The notes under the pieces: model-generated
Databases searched by the model: none
What the model saw: the letters and a program-made list of their open reading frames with translations, nothing else
Told to the model about the DNA's origin: nothing
Shown: positions 8,828 through 22,847 of the stretch, in pieces
Layout: each line of letters starts with the position of its first letter
Numbering within the stretch: the first letter of the stretch is position 1
Position numbers and translations under genes: made by a program
Origin: Rotaria sp. Silwood1
Lineage: Eukaryota; Rotifera; Eurotatoria; Philodinida; Philodinidae
Assembly (NCBI GenBank): GCA_905250075.1
Contig: CAJNOP010000022.1
Location: forward strand, 1,885,981 to 1,949,980
Direction: 5' to 3'
Length of the DNA stretch: 64,000 nt

Positions 8828-11800
8828 ATGACTTCTGTTAGTGAAGAACAAAAATCACCTTCTAAAATTTTACAAAACGGAAATCAACAAATATCAAAAG
8901 TTCAATTTCATCTTGATGATTCTCGGCATATAGATGATACTCATGAATTATTAGATGAGTTTCATGAATATTTACCGTATTCAAATAATAATTCATCATC
9001 ATCATCAATGAATTCCACAACAAATGGCACAACACTTCCAAAAACATTATTGAATAATGAAAATAGGCTAATGACAAAACGTAGTATCAGGTAATTCTAT
9101 AGGTATAGAAAATAAGCTGAATAATTATTATTTAGAAAAATGTCTGGTCTCACCGTGGGAACAAATGGTTTACGATCACTAAATGTGACAACACCTAAAG
9201 AACTCTGTGATCTTTTAGGTGGATCACGTGTCATTAGTAAAGTAAGTTCATTTGTTTTTATTCTTTTTCGAATCTATTAAAATATTTTTCTTTTTTTTTT
9301 TTAAGATTCTTATTGCAAATAATGGAATTGCAGCTGTTAAATGTATGCGTTCAATTCGACGTTGGTCTTATGAAATGTATCGTCATGAACATACAATAAA
9401 ATTTGTTGCCATGGTAACACCAGAAGATATGAAAGCAAATGCTGGTTAGATTTAATTCTAAATAATTGTATTAACGGAGAAAAGGTTTCTTGTTGTTATA
9501 GAATATATTCGATATGCTGATCATTACGTGAATGTGCAAGGTGGTCCATCACATATGAATTATTCAAATTGTGAACTTATTCTTGATATTGCTAAACGAT
9601 TTCTTGTTGAAGGTTTGTTTAGCTCGTGTTTTATTCAAGATGAAAAAAAAAAAATTGTTTTTTAATATTTTTTATAGCTGTTTGGGCTGGATGGGGTCAT
9701 GCATCAGAGAATCCAAGATTACCTGAATTACTTCATCGTCATGGAATAATATTTATAGGTAAATAGTTAGAAGATTGTTGGTTTTTTTTTCAAATGAATT
9801 TTTTATATATTTATTGTAAAAATAGGTCCATCAGAACAAGCTATGTGGGCATTAGGAGATAAAATAGCTTCAACAATTATTGCACAAAGTGCTAATGTAC
9901 GAACATTACCATGGAGTGGTTCTCGTTAGTGATGAATTTTCTATTTTCTTTTTTTCTTTCATATTTATTTTTGAATCCTTAGATCTTAAACTTGATTGGA
10001 ATGAAAAAGATCATGAACATATTCATGTCCCAATGGATATATATGAAAAAGCTTGTGTTACAGATGCAAAAGAAGGTGTAGAAGTAAGATAATTTAATTA
10101 TTATTATTGAGAAAATATGAATTGTTTTTATTATTAGATTGCAAGTCGCATTGGTTTTCCAGTTATGATTAAAGCATCTGAAGGTGGCGGAGGAAAAGGA
10201 ATACGAAAAGCAACAAATCGTGATGAATTTGAGACTTTTTTTCGACAAGTAAATTTTGATTATTATCGACATCAGATTTCAAAACACTGGGGATGTTCTT
10301 TGTATAACTTACTATAGGAATTCAAAAAACAAATACAGACTGGTTTTTCAATTAATATTTCGAAAATCACACTAGACTTCTGAAAACTATCATAGAAACC
10401 TATTAATTTTTTCATCTGAATGAATAGCACAGAATTTTTCCTATACAACCGGATCTCTACAAATGTTTTATCTTCCAAGTTTTAGAAGTACCTTACAGTA
10501 CGAGTGTGGAGGCACCCAACCACACCAAGAAAAGTCCTAGAGCTTCAGGATGACTGCCTGATACTTCTAAACATTGTCAGATAAAACATTTGTATAGATC
10601 AATTCCAATAGGACACACTCTATGCTATCTATCCAACTAAAATAATCACTAGACTTCTATGGTAATTTTCAAAAATTCAGTGTGATTTTTCACAGATCTT
10701 TTGAAAAGAAAACAGTCTTCAAATTTATTTTTCTCAGACAAGATTTTTTCTATGAAAAATGACAATCTGTCTTCAGATCTTGACTATGACATGTTGAAAA
10801 TCTCAGATCTCCATCTTGTTCCTATCAACAATTATTCAGAAAAGCATCCGAGTACTTTGAATTTTGATGTCGATAACAGTCGTGTTTTCTTTTTAATCGA
10901 GTTTTGTTTTCTTTAAAAAAAAAACTTAGGTTCAAACGGAAGTTCCAGGTTCACCAATATTTTTAATGAAATATGCACATAGTTGCAGGCATTTGGAAGT
11001 ACAAATTCTTGCTGATCAAAGTGGACAAGCTATATCATTATTTGGTCGAGATTGTTCAATTCAACGACGACATCAAAAAATCATTGAAGAAGCGCCAGCT
11101 ATAATAGCACCACCAGAAATTCTCGAACAAATGGAAAAAGCAGCAGTACGTTTAGCAAAAATGGTTGGTTATGTTAGGTTAGTTGGAATTTGATTTCAAT
11201 TTAAGTAGTAAAAGATAAATAAATTTGATTTAGTGCTGGTACAATTGAATATCTATATAATCCAAGTGATCAAACATTTTTCTTTCTTGAACTTAATCCA
11301 CGATTACAAGTTGAACATCCTTGTACTGAAATGATTACAGATGTTAATTTACCTGCATGTCAATTACAGGTATGATTTATTATTCCGAAATCTTTAATCA
11401 GTCGAAGTGATGTTTAAGGATTCAATCAATTTACCATATTTTATTTGTAATCTCTAATTGTGAGTGTCTACTACAGAAACTGGATTATGAATATCAGTGT
11501 ATCGAAATATAATTCGGTAATCTTGGTTAGAACGTTATTGATGGAAATGAAAGATTGGCATCATTAATAGTAGCTGATAAATGAAATTCAGTTTTGACTT
11601 AAAAGTTTAAGTAAAATCAAAAATAAACGAATAGGTAAAATATCGAATATTGATTTCTGATCAATTGATAACTTAATTCAATAAAGCTTTTTCGAACATT
11701 CATCGAAAAGAAGATTATTGATGGATAGAAGAGAAAATCTATAGTGATTGATGGTTTTAATCTATTTTTGTTTCATTTTTAGTACACATCTATCTTTCAG

Positions 11801-14800
11801 CAATTAACTTTTGATATGAAGTGCTACCTAGCAACAGATTCACTAGTCTGATATCTCCTCTAGGACAAATACTAGCCGTAGCCACGAACAGAAGGCCAGT
11901 CTGACTCTAAATTCTTGCTCTCAATCGTTTGAACTCCCAATACACACTAACTATTTATAAGAGCAGATATATGTTGTAGCATAGTCAACATGCTATCGGA
12001 CGGGTGATCCAAGACAAATGATCGTTAGTAACTTGTCCTGGATCATTTCATGGCTGGTGATACTGAATTTTGCACACAGTACTTAATGGATACGTGTCGA
12101 GTAACGTAGTCACTCACAAATAAAATCGTCTAACTGTTCAACGCTTTTCAATAGAGAGTATATGCATCATGTAAAACTTATATGTATTTTCATTTATCAG
12201 ATTGCTATGGGTATAAGTTTACATCGAATAAAAGATATTCGTTTATTGTATGATGAAGATCCATTTGATACAACACCAATAGATTTTGATAATCCACGTA
12301 ATAAACCTCAACCACGTGGTCATGCAATTGCAGCGCGTATAACAAGTGAAAATCCTAATGAAGTAAGTAGTGAAACAATAAAAGCAAATTTATTTAAAAA
12401 ATAATTTAGGGTTTTAAACCAAGTTCAGGAACCGTTGAAGAATTAACATTTCGTAGTCGACAAAATGTTTGGGGTTATTTTAGTATATCATCATCTGGTG
12501 GTTTACATGAATTTGCTGATTCACAATTTGGACATGTTTTTTCACATGGTGAAACTCGAGAAGATGCTCGAGAGTTTGTTAAAATTGATTATTTATTTGC
12601 TATGATATTTTTATTTTGATTATATTTATTTTTAGAAATCTTGCTGTTGCATTAAAAGAATTATCAATTCGTGGAGATTTTCATTCGACTGGTAAAAAAA
12701 ATAATAATTTTATTAAATTTACTCATAAATTTAAGAAAAATTTTTCTTTTTAAGTGGAAATCTTAATATGTTTACTTGAAACTGATGATTACGTAAATAA
12801 TACAGTACAAACAAGTTGGCTTGATGGTTTAATTGCTCAACATTTTCAAACAGAAAAACCCAATATTATGTTATCAATTGTTTGTGGTGCTATACATGTA
12901 GCAGATGAAATATTTCGAAATAATTTTCAAAATTTTCGATCTTCACTAGAACGGTAAAATTTCATAAATAATTTTGATTTCAAATCAAAGAATTGGATTG
13001 TTTTAGTGGTCAGATATTACCAATGAATACTCTATCGATCTCACACCAAGTTGAACTTATTTACGAACATATTAAATATAAATTACAAGTAAGAAAAAAA
13101 ATGAAGTCATTTTTTGGATATAGAATGAATTTATTTTCTTAGGTCACACAATGTGGTCCAAGTAGTTTTTTTGTTCTTATGAATGATTCATATGTAGAAT
13201 TAGAAGCTAATCGAATGAAGGATGGTGGAATATTGCTTAACTTAGATGGTGCAAGTTATTTAACTTTTATGAAAGAAGAAGTTGATAGTTATAGAATTAT
13301 TGTTAATAATAAAACTTGTGTATTTCAAAAAGAGAATGATCCATCAATCTTGAGGTTTAAAATAGATTTTTATTAGGAAATATTTTCAATTGATTATGTA
13401 TTTATATATATATATATATTAGATCACCTTCAGCGGGAAAACTTCTTCATTTTACTATAGAAGATGGTGGTGCAATAGAAGCAGGTCAAGTTTACGCAGA
13501 ACTTGAAGTGATGAAAATGGTTACTGAACTTCGATGTCCATTAAAAGGACAGTAAGTAATAAATAAATAAATCAAGAGAATTAAAATAGATTGACATTAT
13601 TTAATTTCAATTAGAAGAAAAAATGAAAGAAGCTTATTTTATTTTGTGTTGGTGCCACATAATTAACAATGGATGTTGAATAGAAATGTGCGAGATCGAG
13701 ATCGGAGCTAAATTTTATAGTAAAACATTCTATAGTTTTAAAGAACTATCAGAGTCGAGACTAAAAGAACTAGGCTCTTCAGATCCTTAGTGTTGAAGTG
13801 TATAGCGAGAAAGTTGAAGCTCTCTCTCCTTCTACTCAGACTGTGACAGACAAATGATATGTTATTATAGATTTTTAGATTTCAGATTTCTCTTTCTAAG
13901 GAACTTTGGTAAATACCAATGGCAATAAGTGTTGAAATATATAACGAGGAAGTTGCTAGAGTGATTCAGGGTAAACTTTTTTCATAACCTGTACTTTTAG
14001 TGAGGAAAATTTTGCTAACCGTTACCCTATTCTACCCTGCAATGTGCTTATCTTTCCTATACCTCTACCCTAAACTGCAAGTTAGGGTAGGGAAAACCCT
14101 GCAACTCTCTAAAAGTTGTTCTTGTCTCCTTCATACATTGTGACAGACAGATAGAAATGACAAAGATTTTGACTGTGTTAATGATTGATATGAATAGGCT
14201 TATCCTTAAAAATTGGAATGAATCTATATTTTTGAATTCTATTCGAGATAATTCTAAAAGCGATTTTAATAATATTCTTCTTATAGTCTTCAATGGAATA
14301 AACGTCCTGGTGCTATACTTAATGCATCATGTATTCTTGCTCGTATTATTCTTGATGATTCTCAACAAGTTCAACAACCAGAATTATATAATGGTAAATT
14401 TAATTTTGAAATTTCAAATCGTTTAACAAGTACAAAATTAAATCAAATATTTCAAACAATCAAAGGTTCATTAGAAAATATTCTTGCTGGTTATTCATAT
14501 CCTGAACCATATTTGCGTGAAAGACTTAAATCAAATGTTGAAACATTATTTTCTATTTTACGTGATCCATCATTACCATTACTTGAAGTTGAAGATATTT
14601 TATCAAATATATCTGAACGTATACCAAAAGAGGTTGAAAAAGAAATTAAAAAAATAATGAAAAATTATCATAGTAATTTAACATCGGTGTTAGTACAATT
14701 TCCATCACAATCTATTGCATCAGTTATTGATAATTATGCAACAAAATTAGAACAACGAAATGATCGAGATTCATTTTTTACAACAATACAAAGTCTTTTA

Positions 14801-17800
14801 CAATTAGTACAATGTTATCGTAATGGTATAAAAGGACATATGAAAGCAGTTATAACAGATTTAATAAGAAATTATTTAAATATTGAAACATTATTTCAAT
14901 ATGGACAATATGATAAATGTTTAACATTATTACGTGATAAACATAAAATTGATATGTCTAAAGTTGTTGAAATTATTTTTTCACATGCAAATTATAATTC
15001 AAAAAATACACTCGTTATCATGTTAATTGACTTATTATTTGAACGTGATCCAACATTAACAGATGAATTAACAGCATTATTAAGTGAATTAACATTATTA
15101 ACACATACAAATAATGCAAAAGTTGCATTAAAAGCAAGACAAGTATTAATTGAATTTCAACAACCACCATATGAATTAAGACATAATCAAATGGAATCAA
15201 TTTTTTTAAGTGCTATCGATATGTATGGACATAAATTATGTCAAGAGAATATTCAAGTAAATAATATTAAGTTTTTATTTTGAAATTGTCATAATTGTTT
15301 TCTGTAGAAATTAATTTCATCGGAAACAAGTATACTTGATGTTTTACATAGTTTCTATTTTCATTCCAATGTTCAAGTACGTCAAGCAGCACTCGAAGTA
15401 CGTAGTTTTTTGAAAGATATTTAATTAAACTTTATTTGCTAATGAATATAATTTTTATAGGTTTATGTTCGTCGTTCTTATATATCATATGATTTAAATA
15501 GTATTCAACATCGATTTTTGTCGGATGGTACTTGTGCTGTTCAATTTGCATTACATCTTCCACTTAATCATCCTAACCGGTATGAATGCGAAAATTCTGT
15601 ATAGTGTATTCGAATTCAATTTATTTAGATTATTTGAACATGGAAATATGGGACGAGTTGCTAGTTTTAGTGATGATTTAACACATTTGAATAATACTGA
15701 TTCAGATTTATTCCAACGTATGGGTATATTAGCTGCTTTTGATAGTTGGGAGCGTGCAAAAAGGTTAATTTGTTGCAAAAAAAAGACAGAACGATTTCTA
15801 TATAATTTATTATAATTTTAGTTCATTTGACGAATTATTATCACCATTTTCTCCAACAGATTCTGATGATTTATCATCCATTACTGAAAGTAGACCTATA
15901 CGTGCATATGGTCGACAATATTCATGTGATAGTCCTTCAATACGAATACATAATAATAGAGTAAAAAAAAAAAAAGAAAATTCGATTGATATTAATAATA
16001 TATTTTATTTAATATAATTAGATTGATGAAGCAGTTAATTTAATATATGTATTTATTAAAGATGATGGTAATGTTCAACAAAATTTAAAATTTGAAGATG
16101 TTTTTCTTGATTTTATACAATCTAAAGTTTGTATTTATTAGAAAACGAAAACAACAAGCACATTCAAATATTTTTATTTTTAGCGTGAAGTTTGTAAAGC
16201 AAAAAATATTCGTCGAATAACATTTTCTCTTGGAGCTAAAGTAAAATTATGATTTAAATAATGAGAATAATATATTCATTTTAATTTTTTTAGCGTCAAT
16301 TTCCTGTGTATTATACATATCGAAAACGATTAAATGTAAAAAGATATTTTACCGTTTTTTTTTTTTTTGCTTTAAATTAACGTCTTTGTTTTTTGTTGTA
16401 GTTTCAAGAAGACAAAATTTATCGAAATTTAGAACCGGCACTTGCTTATCAACTTGAAGTTTATCGTTTACGTTCATTTGATTTAGAATTTGTACCGACA
16501 TCAAATCATAAAACACATATTTATCTAGGCAAAGCAAAAGTTCATAATAAACAACATGATGCTGTTGATCATAGATTTTTTGCACGTTCAATTATTCGTC
16601 ATTCTGATTTTATAACTAAAGAAGCAAGTTATGAATATTTAAAAAATGAAGCTGAAAGAACATTACTTGAAGCAATGGATGAATTAGAAATAGCATTTTC
16701 ACATCCATTAGCAAATAAAACTGATTGTAATCATGTTTTTATGTGTTTTGTACCAACTGTTTGTATTGAACCAGCTAAACTTGAAGAAAGTGTTCGTACT
16801 ATGGTACTTCGTTATGGTATGTTTAATTCTATAATGTGAAACACTATTAATTTGTTGTACTTGTCAAGGAGCATCCTATACATGTTGATTATATTATCTT
16901 CGATGATTAGATAGATACTAAACTATTGAACTATTTGCCAAGTTCTATGACATTATAGGGAGTTTCATCCATTATTTCTGTCTGTCATGGACTGTAGGAT
17001 GGTAAGGAGGAGCTGACTCACTTTTCTTCCTTTATCTTTCAATACTGTTAGATTGTGTTCTAAAACTATGAGAAAATTCAATAATAACAATTGTCTTGAA
17101 ATAGTTTAAAATGATTGTTTAGTTCGTGAATCATGTTCTAAGAAATTTATATCTTCAAAATTGTATAAAAACCTTGTCTGTCTGCTTCATTTGATTGAAT
17201 GCTCAAATGCATCATAATATTAAATAGACTTTCTTTTCGTTTTGAATATTATTAAAGCGATTTTGAATGCCTAGATTGATTTATGACTAATTTTTTGAAT
17301 GTTAGATGAAATGATTTCTTTTTTGTCTGATCTTTCCTCTTATGAAATAAATTACATTCAAATTTCTAATAAACTGTGTATACTTGCACATCTCACGAGA
17401 GCAATTATCGAAAGCATACAAAACCTTTTGGAACGACGCTTTTGTTATCAGATAAAGTCTACTCAGAGTAAGCAAACTCTAGTTTGATTTGTTTTCTTAT
17501 TGCCCTCTTTTTGATTTATAATCATTTTACTCAGCCTTTTTTATAGTGTAGACTATATAGTAAAAAGTCTAATATTGACATTTGAATGTTAAATTTCAGC
17601 CATAAACAGGTTTTTATAATTATTATCGTACACCGAAATTTTTCTTTTTTGAGATATAGATTCACAAGAAAATTGGGTTTTGTCAAATCTTTTCTAAAAT
17701 ATGTGCATTAGTTGAGAATCTGATATCTCAGAAATAAAATATTTGTTCTAACTAAAATTTTCGATGCATAATAAGCATGATAAAACTTTCTTATGGCGAA

Positions 17801-20800
17801 AATTTCATGTTGAAATAGCAACATCAGACTTTTTATCATGTATTCGAGACTAGATTAAAGACTGAGTAAGATGATACTAGAAAAAAATTCGGTGCCATTT
17901 TCTGGCAATGTCAATTAGTTCGAAACATCTTGCACGATCTGCATTACTTCTAATATCTTTCTTCATGGAGATTCATTACTTTTTATAATTTACTAATATT
18001 TCGTCTATTTTGCAGTGTTATTCGTTCGACAACTCTAATCTTTACGAAGAAAAGACATATAAATCGTGAGGATATAACGTTTGACACAAGTCTTACACAA
18101 CCATAAAAGATATCACTCATAATACAAAGCGCTGATTTCAGTCTTGGGACTACCTTGCCCATATCTACCTTGCACATACTCTCATATTCATATAGACAAA
18201 CTATTAAAAGACGATTGAATCGAAATACACTGACTCATATTTTGTCCAGGTTTTTTTCCTCAAAAATTTCTTCAGAATTTAATTCAATACATTTTCTTTT
18301 TTTCTTTTCAATTTTGAAGGCATTCGTCTATGGAAACTTCGAATTCTTCAAGCTGAATTAAAAATGACAATACGTATAACACCTGATTCTGAACGAATAC
18401 CATTTCGAGTTTTTTTAACATATGAAAGTGGTTATTATCTTGATATATCTCTTTATCGTGAGGTAACCAATCAAGCAACAGGCCAAACAATATTTCAATC
18501 ATACACTCTTGGTAAAACAGGTCCATTAGATGGTCGTGCATTACATGATCCATATGTAACTAAAGATCATTTACAATATAAACGTTTTACTGCTCAATCA
18601 AATAATACAACATATGTTTATGATTTTCCTGAAATGTTTCGACAAGCATTACTATTAATATGGAGACAATATTTAGATAGAAATAAACTTAAAGAAAATG
18701 CAATACCAAAAGATGTTTTTATTTATCAAGAACTTATACTTGATACATCAAATCAAGGTACAAAAAAGAAAAAGAATTTTTAGTTAGTTTAATACATATT
18801 TTTATTTTTATTAGTAAATCTTAATGATTCAACATCTTTATTATCACCAACTAAGATTTCATCATCGCCAACATCTAGTTCATTAAAAACATCTCCAAAT
18901 AATATTAATAAATCAAATGAATATCTTAAACAATGTGGTCTAGTAACACGTACACGTTCACCAGCAGAAAATGATTGTGGTATTGTTGCATGGCATATTC
19001 ACATGAAAACACCTGAATGTCCATCTGGTCGTACAATAATTGTTATTGCTAATGATATAACACATAAAATTGGTTCATTTGGTATTGAAGAAGATTTATT
19101 ATTTCAACGTGCATCAGAATTATCACGTTTAGAACGTGTACCACGTATTTATATAGCAGCAAATAGTGGTGCACGTATTGGTCTTGCTGAAGAACTTAAA
19201 TTTCTTTATCGTATTGCATGGAATGATCCAAAAGATATTGATAAAGGTATACAATATTTATATTTAACATCAGATGATTATTCACGTGTATCACATCTGA
19301 ATTGTGTACGAACAGAAAGTATTCATCATGATGATGGTGAAATAAGATATAAAATAATTGATATTATTGGAAAAGAAAATAGTATAGGTGTAGAAAATTT
19401 ACGTGGTTCAGGTATGATTGCTGGTGAAACTTCATTTGCATATAATCTCGTTGTAAGTATATATATATATAAGTATATATTCTTAAGTTAGTTTATTCAA
19501 ATTGAATTTTTATTTAGCCAACAATTAGTCTAGTTACATGTCGAGCAGTTGGTATTGGTGCTTATCTTGTTCGATTAGGTTCTCGTGTAATACAAGTTGA
19601 AAATTCTCATATAATATTAACCGGTGCTGCTGCACTTAATAAAGTTCTTGGTAGAGAAGTTTATAATAGTAATAATCAATTAGGTGGTATACAAATTATG
19701 TATAATAATGGTGTTACACATGATGTTGTTAAAGATGATTTTGATGGATGTTTACTTATACTTCGATGGCTTTCTTATATGCCTGAAACAATGCTTCATT
19801 CACCACCGATCTTATCAGAATTGCATGATCCAATTGATCGTCTAATTGATTTTATACCTTCATCAACACCATATGATCCAAGACATATGATTCAAGGAGG
19901 ATTATTTACTTCTGCACATCAAATAAATCATAACAATGATATAGATGTATCGCATACAACAACATTTCTATCGGGTTTTTTTGATCGAGATTCATTTATA
20001 GAAATAATGAAAGGTTGGGCAAAGACTGTTGTTTGTGGTCGAGCTCGTCTTGGTGGAATTCGTAAGTAGAGTACATGTTGAAAGTCTCGCTTCGCACCAA
20101 TTTATTTTAAATGAAGAAGACTATATATGTACACCTGTTTAATACGATGAAGTCATGACTATGCAATATAAAAATTAAAAAAATACTTTAGTGCAAGAAA
20201 AGAAGACAAAACGATATTATTGTTATTAAGGATTCTGTCGGATTAGGTAATCTATTCAAATTTCAGAAATCAAATTTACTGATTGACGACTATGCATCCA
20301 AAGTATGATCAGTTACTGATCACTGTGGCCTTTAATATCAGCCGAGAGTGTATGTAAAAAGAATTTATTGATAATTTTGTAGGACTTTTCACAGGCTGCA
20401 AGTTTATCTAGTTAACATTACCCATTATCCTACATTTGATAGGAAAAAAAATTAAATTCTTCAATGAGTTTTATCATCTTTTTTTTAATGAGTAATGAGA
20501 CCTCATACTTTCGATAGTGTTGACTATAAAAGATGTGACCAGACACTACACTTTCTCAGAAATTATTCGCGATGTAGTACTAGTAAACACACTAATTAGA
20601 AGTTGTAATATGTGTATAGGTTAGTATTCTAGTGTTGTGAGGCTTTTATCGTGCACTGTAATTAATATATTAAAAAATTGTTCTAATTTAACCTTTTCTT
20701 CAAGCCATGGGTGTTATTGCTGTTGAAACTCGTACAGTTGAATTAGAACAACCAGCTGATCCAGCTAATTTTGATTCCGATGCACGTACTATTCAACAAG

Positions 20801-22847
20801 CTGGTCAAGTGTGGTTTCCTGATTCAGCATTTAAAACAGCACAAGCAATTAATGATTTTAAACGTGAAAATTTACCATTAATGATATTTGCTAATTGGCG
20901 TGGTTTTAGTGGTGGAATGAAAGATATGTATGATCAAATAATTAAATTTGGCGCTTATATTGTTGATGCTTTGCGTACATATGATCAACCTGTATTTATT
21001 TATATTCCACCACATGGTGAATTGCGTGGTGGAGCTTGGGTTGTTGTTGATCCAACAATTAATTTACGTTATATGGAAATGTATGCTGATCGTATGAGTC
21101 GTGGTGGTGTACTTGAACCTGAAGGTACTGTTGAAATAAAATATCGTACTAAAGATCTTTTACGTACAATACATCGACTTGATAATATTTGTCGAGAATT
21201 AAAAACAAATATAAGTTTATGTACAACAACAACAAATGCAATGAAAGAAGATTTAGAGAGACAATTAGCTGAAAAAGAAAAATATTTATTACCTATGTAT
21301 CAACAAGCTGCTGTTATGTTTTGTGATTTACATGATACACCAGGTCGAATGTTAGAAAAGGGTGTTATTCGAGTAAGTAAATTGAAAAAAATTATTTTCT
21401 TTTGTTGTTACTTGAAATGAAATTTTGTATTTGTTTTTACTTTTGTTTAAAGGAAATACTTGATTGGCAAACAAGTCGAGAATTTTTTTATTGGCGTTTA
21501 AAACGTCGTTTAGAAGAAGATAATGCAATTAAAACAATTCTAACGGCTAATCCTTCATTAGATTATCATGATGCATTAAAGTATCTTCAACAATGGTTTA
21601 GTGAAGATAAACAAGATAATGTAAGATAGTTAAACTGAAATAAGATACAAGCAAAAAGTTTAGAAACAAAGCATTTTTTAGAAAGTACTCATTGAATTCT
21701 CATAAATAGGTTTGCATGAAAAGTCTCTGTAAAACTAAGACTGCCAAAACTAGTTCTCCTTCTCCACGACGTATCTTCAGTGAACAACAATCATTATGTG
21801 ATAGACCTAAAAGGCTATTTATCTGTTGTTTTTGACATTGTGTATAAATTTACTGTTTTACACTTTGAAGCCTTTCGTAGAATGAGCGCTTATTTGTGAG
21901 AGAAAGCAACACTTGGTTAAGCGACTATTAACCGAAATCGGTTGCATATTTGATAGAAGTGTGATTCCTAGTTCACTTTTCACAAACTTCAATTTTCAGG
22001 AACATAAAAAATGAAGATTTTATTTAATTTAATGGATTCATAGATGATCTCGCTGATACACTGTTATTAAATATTGATATTCACATTTTCAATTTATCGA
22101 AATGCTACAAAAACTATTGCAAATAGAAGCTCTAAAACATTAAAAATTATATAATCCGTATTTCTACTCATATTTACTCTTTCTTGTCCTTAAATAAATT
22201 ATTATTTAGTTATATTCTGAATCTATCTGAGTAATATCTCTATAGGCCTAGGAAATGTTTTGCTAATTTTATTTTTTAGTATTGCGATCAATTCTACACT
22301 GCGACTAACTGTCATAGACTCCTTGTATAGAGCATTTTTGATAAAATTCAGAAAACTGATTTTAAGAGTCTTAGTTTTTCAAGGATCTTTCATCCAAACT
22401 TGTTAATGGTAATTTGACAAGTATTTCTTTTTATGGGAAATTGTTTTCAGCTACTTGAATCTTTTCTCTGATTTTTTTTTGTAGCTATTACCTGTAAGAA
22501 AAAAAGTCAAAACTACTGAATTTCTTAACTTTTTGCTTGTACTTTATTTATAATTTCATATTATAGACTCTTCAATGGACAAAAGATAGAGTGGTCGTTC
22601 AATGGTTTAACGAATTTAATAGTTCTTCATTAATTCATGATCGCATAAAAAAACTACAAAAACAATATGCCCTTGAAGATATTTGTCGGTATGTTTTTCG
22701 TTTTGAATTTATTGAGAAAACATATTTATGAATTTTATTTAAAGAATATTCGACATGCATCCTGATCTTTTATCAGATATAGTCGAACAATCGAAAGATG
22801 AGCAATGTCTCAAATTAATTAAAATATTGAATAGTAAAAATAATTAG
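8828..22847 (+). CDS. ACACA: Acetyl-CoA carboxylase, multidomain
   Basis: Complete eukaryotic ACC of about 2383 aa in 33 phase-consistent exons: 8828-9090, 9136-9241, 9306-9444, 9502-9612, 9678-9758, 9826-9924, 9983-10083, 10138-10248, 10930-11177, 11234-11369, 12201-12362, 12410-12573, 12636-12691, 12755-12953, 13007-13088, 13143-13354, 13423-13551, 14287-15256, 15308-15397, 15461-15579, 15629-15763, 15822-15960, 16022-16126, 16184-16240, 16294-16335, 16402-16816, 18320-18757, 18815-19452, 19518-20061, 20705-21372, 21453-21620, 22567-22688, 22745-22847. It makes malonyl-CoA for fatty acid synthesis. The biotin carboxylase domain (from about residue 124, [16 protein letters not shown]) has the ATP-grasp glycine loop [13 protein letters not shown] near 312. 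The biotin site EVMKM puts the biotinyl lysine near 788 (13514-13516). The central ACC domain follows, then carboxyltransferase ([25 protein letters not shown]). MSGL at about 90-93 aligns with the AMPK-target serine of animal ACC. No N-terminal membrane segment is seen. AATAAA lies at 23142. Confidence 0.97.
10340..10715. repeat. Inverted repeat in ACC intron 8 (foldback element C)
   Basis: Arms at about 10340-10490 and 10562-10715 are reverse complements around a centre near 10526. GAAAATCACACT at 10362 pairs with the complement of AGTGTGATTTTTC ending at 10691. ACAAATGTTTTATCT at 10459 pairs with the complement of AGATAAAACATTTGT ending at 10593. It occupies most of the 681-nt intron 10249-10929, which is long compared with the usual 45-80 nt introns of this gene. 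Confidence 0.75.
11370..12200 (+). other. Long ACC intron 10 with a short hairpin
   Basis: An 831-nt intron, far longer than most introns of the gene. It holds a short inverted repeat, TGATCCAAGACAA (12005-12017) against TTGTCCTGGATCA (12033-12045), with one mismatch in 13. No coding sequence or larger repeat was recognised. Confidence 0.6.
13552..14286 (+). other. Long ACC intron 17 with partial direct repeat
   Basis: The 735-nt intron contains two related stretches, around 13797-13860 and 14100-14160, both reading CTCTCT, CTCCTTC and TGTGACAGACA. Between them lies a segment with a small inverted repeat of TACCCTATTCTACCCTGCA against TGCAAGTTAGGGTAGG. This looks like a duplication later split by an insertion. 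Confidence 0.45.
17529..17867. repeat. Inverted repeat in ACC intron 26 (foldback element D)
   Basis: Arms at about 17529-17690 and 17705-17867 lie almost back to back. ACTCAGCCTTT at 17529 matches the complement of the sequence ending CTGAGT at 17867. The matching continues through AAAAAGTCTAATATTGA, CAGCCATAA, TTTTTAT and GAGATATAGATTC on the left arm, with a small indel near the centre. It sits in the 1503-nt intron 16817-18319, the longest in the gene. No protein is encoded. Confidence 0.75.
20062..20704 (+). other. Long ACC intron 29, nothing recognised
   Basis: A 643-nt intron within the carboxyltransferase region, splitting the proline codon of LGGIPMG. I see no repeat or coding content. 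Confidence 0.5.
21621..22566 (+). other. Long ACC intron 31, nothing recognised
   Basis: A 946-nt intron close to the 3' end of the gene. It is AT-rich, and I identified no repeat arms or coding frame. Confidence 0.5.
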
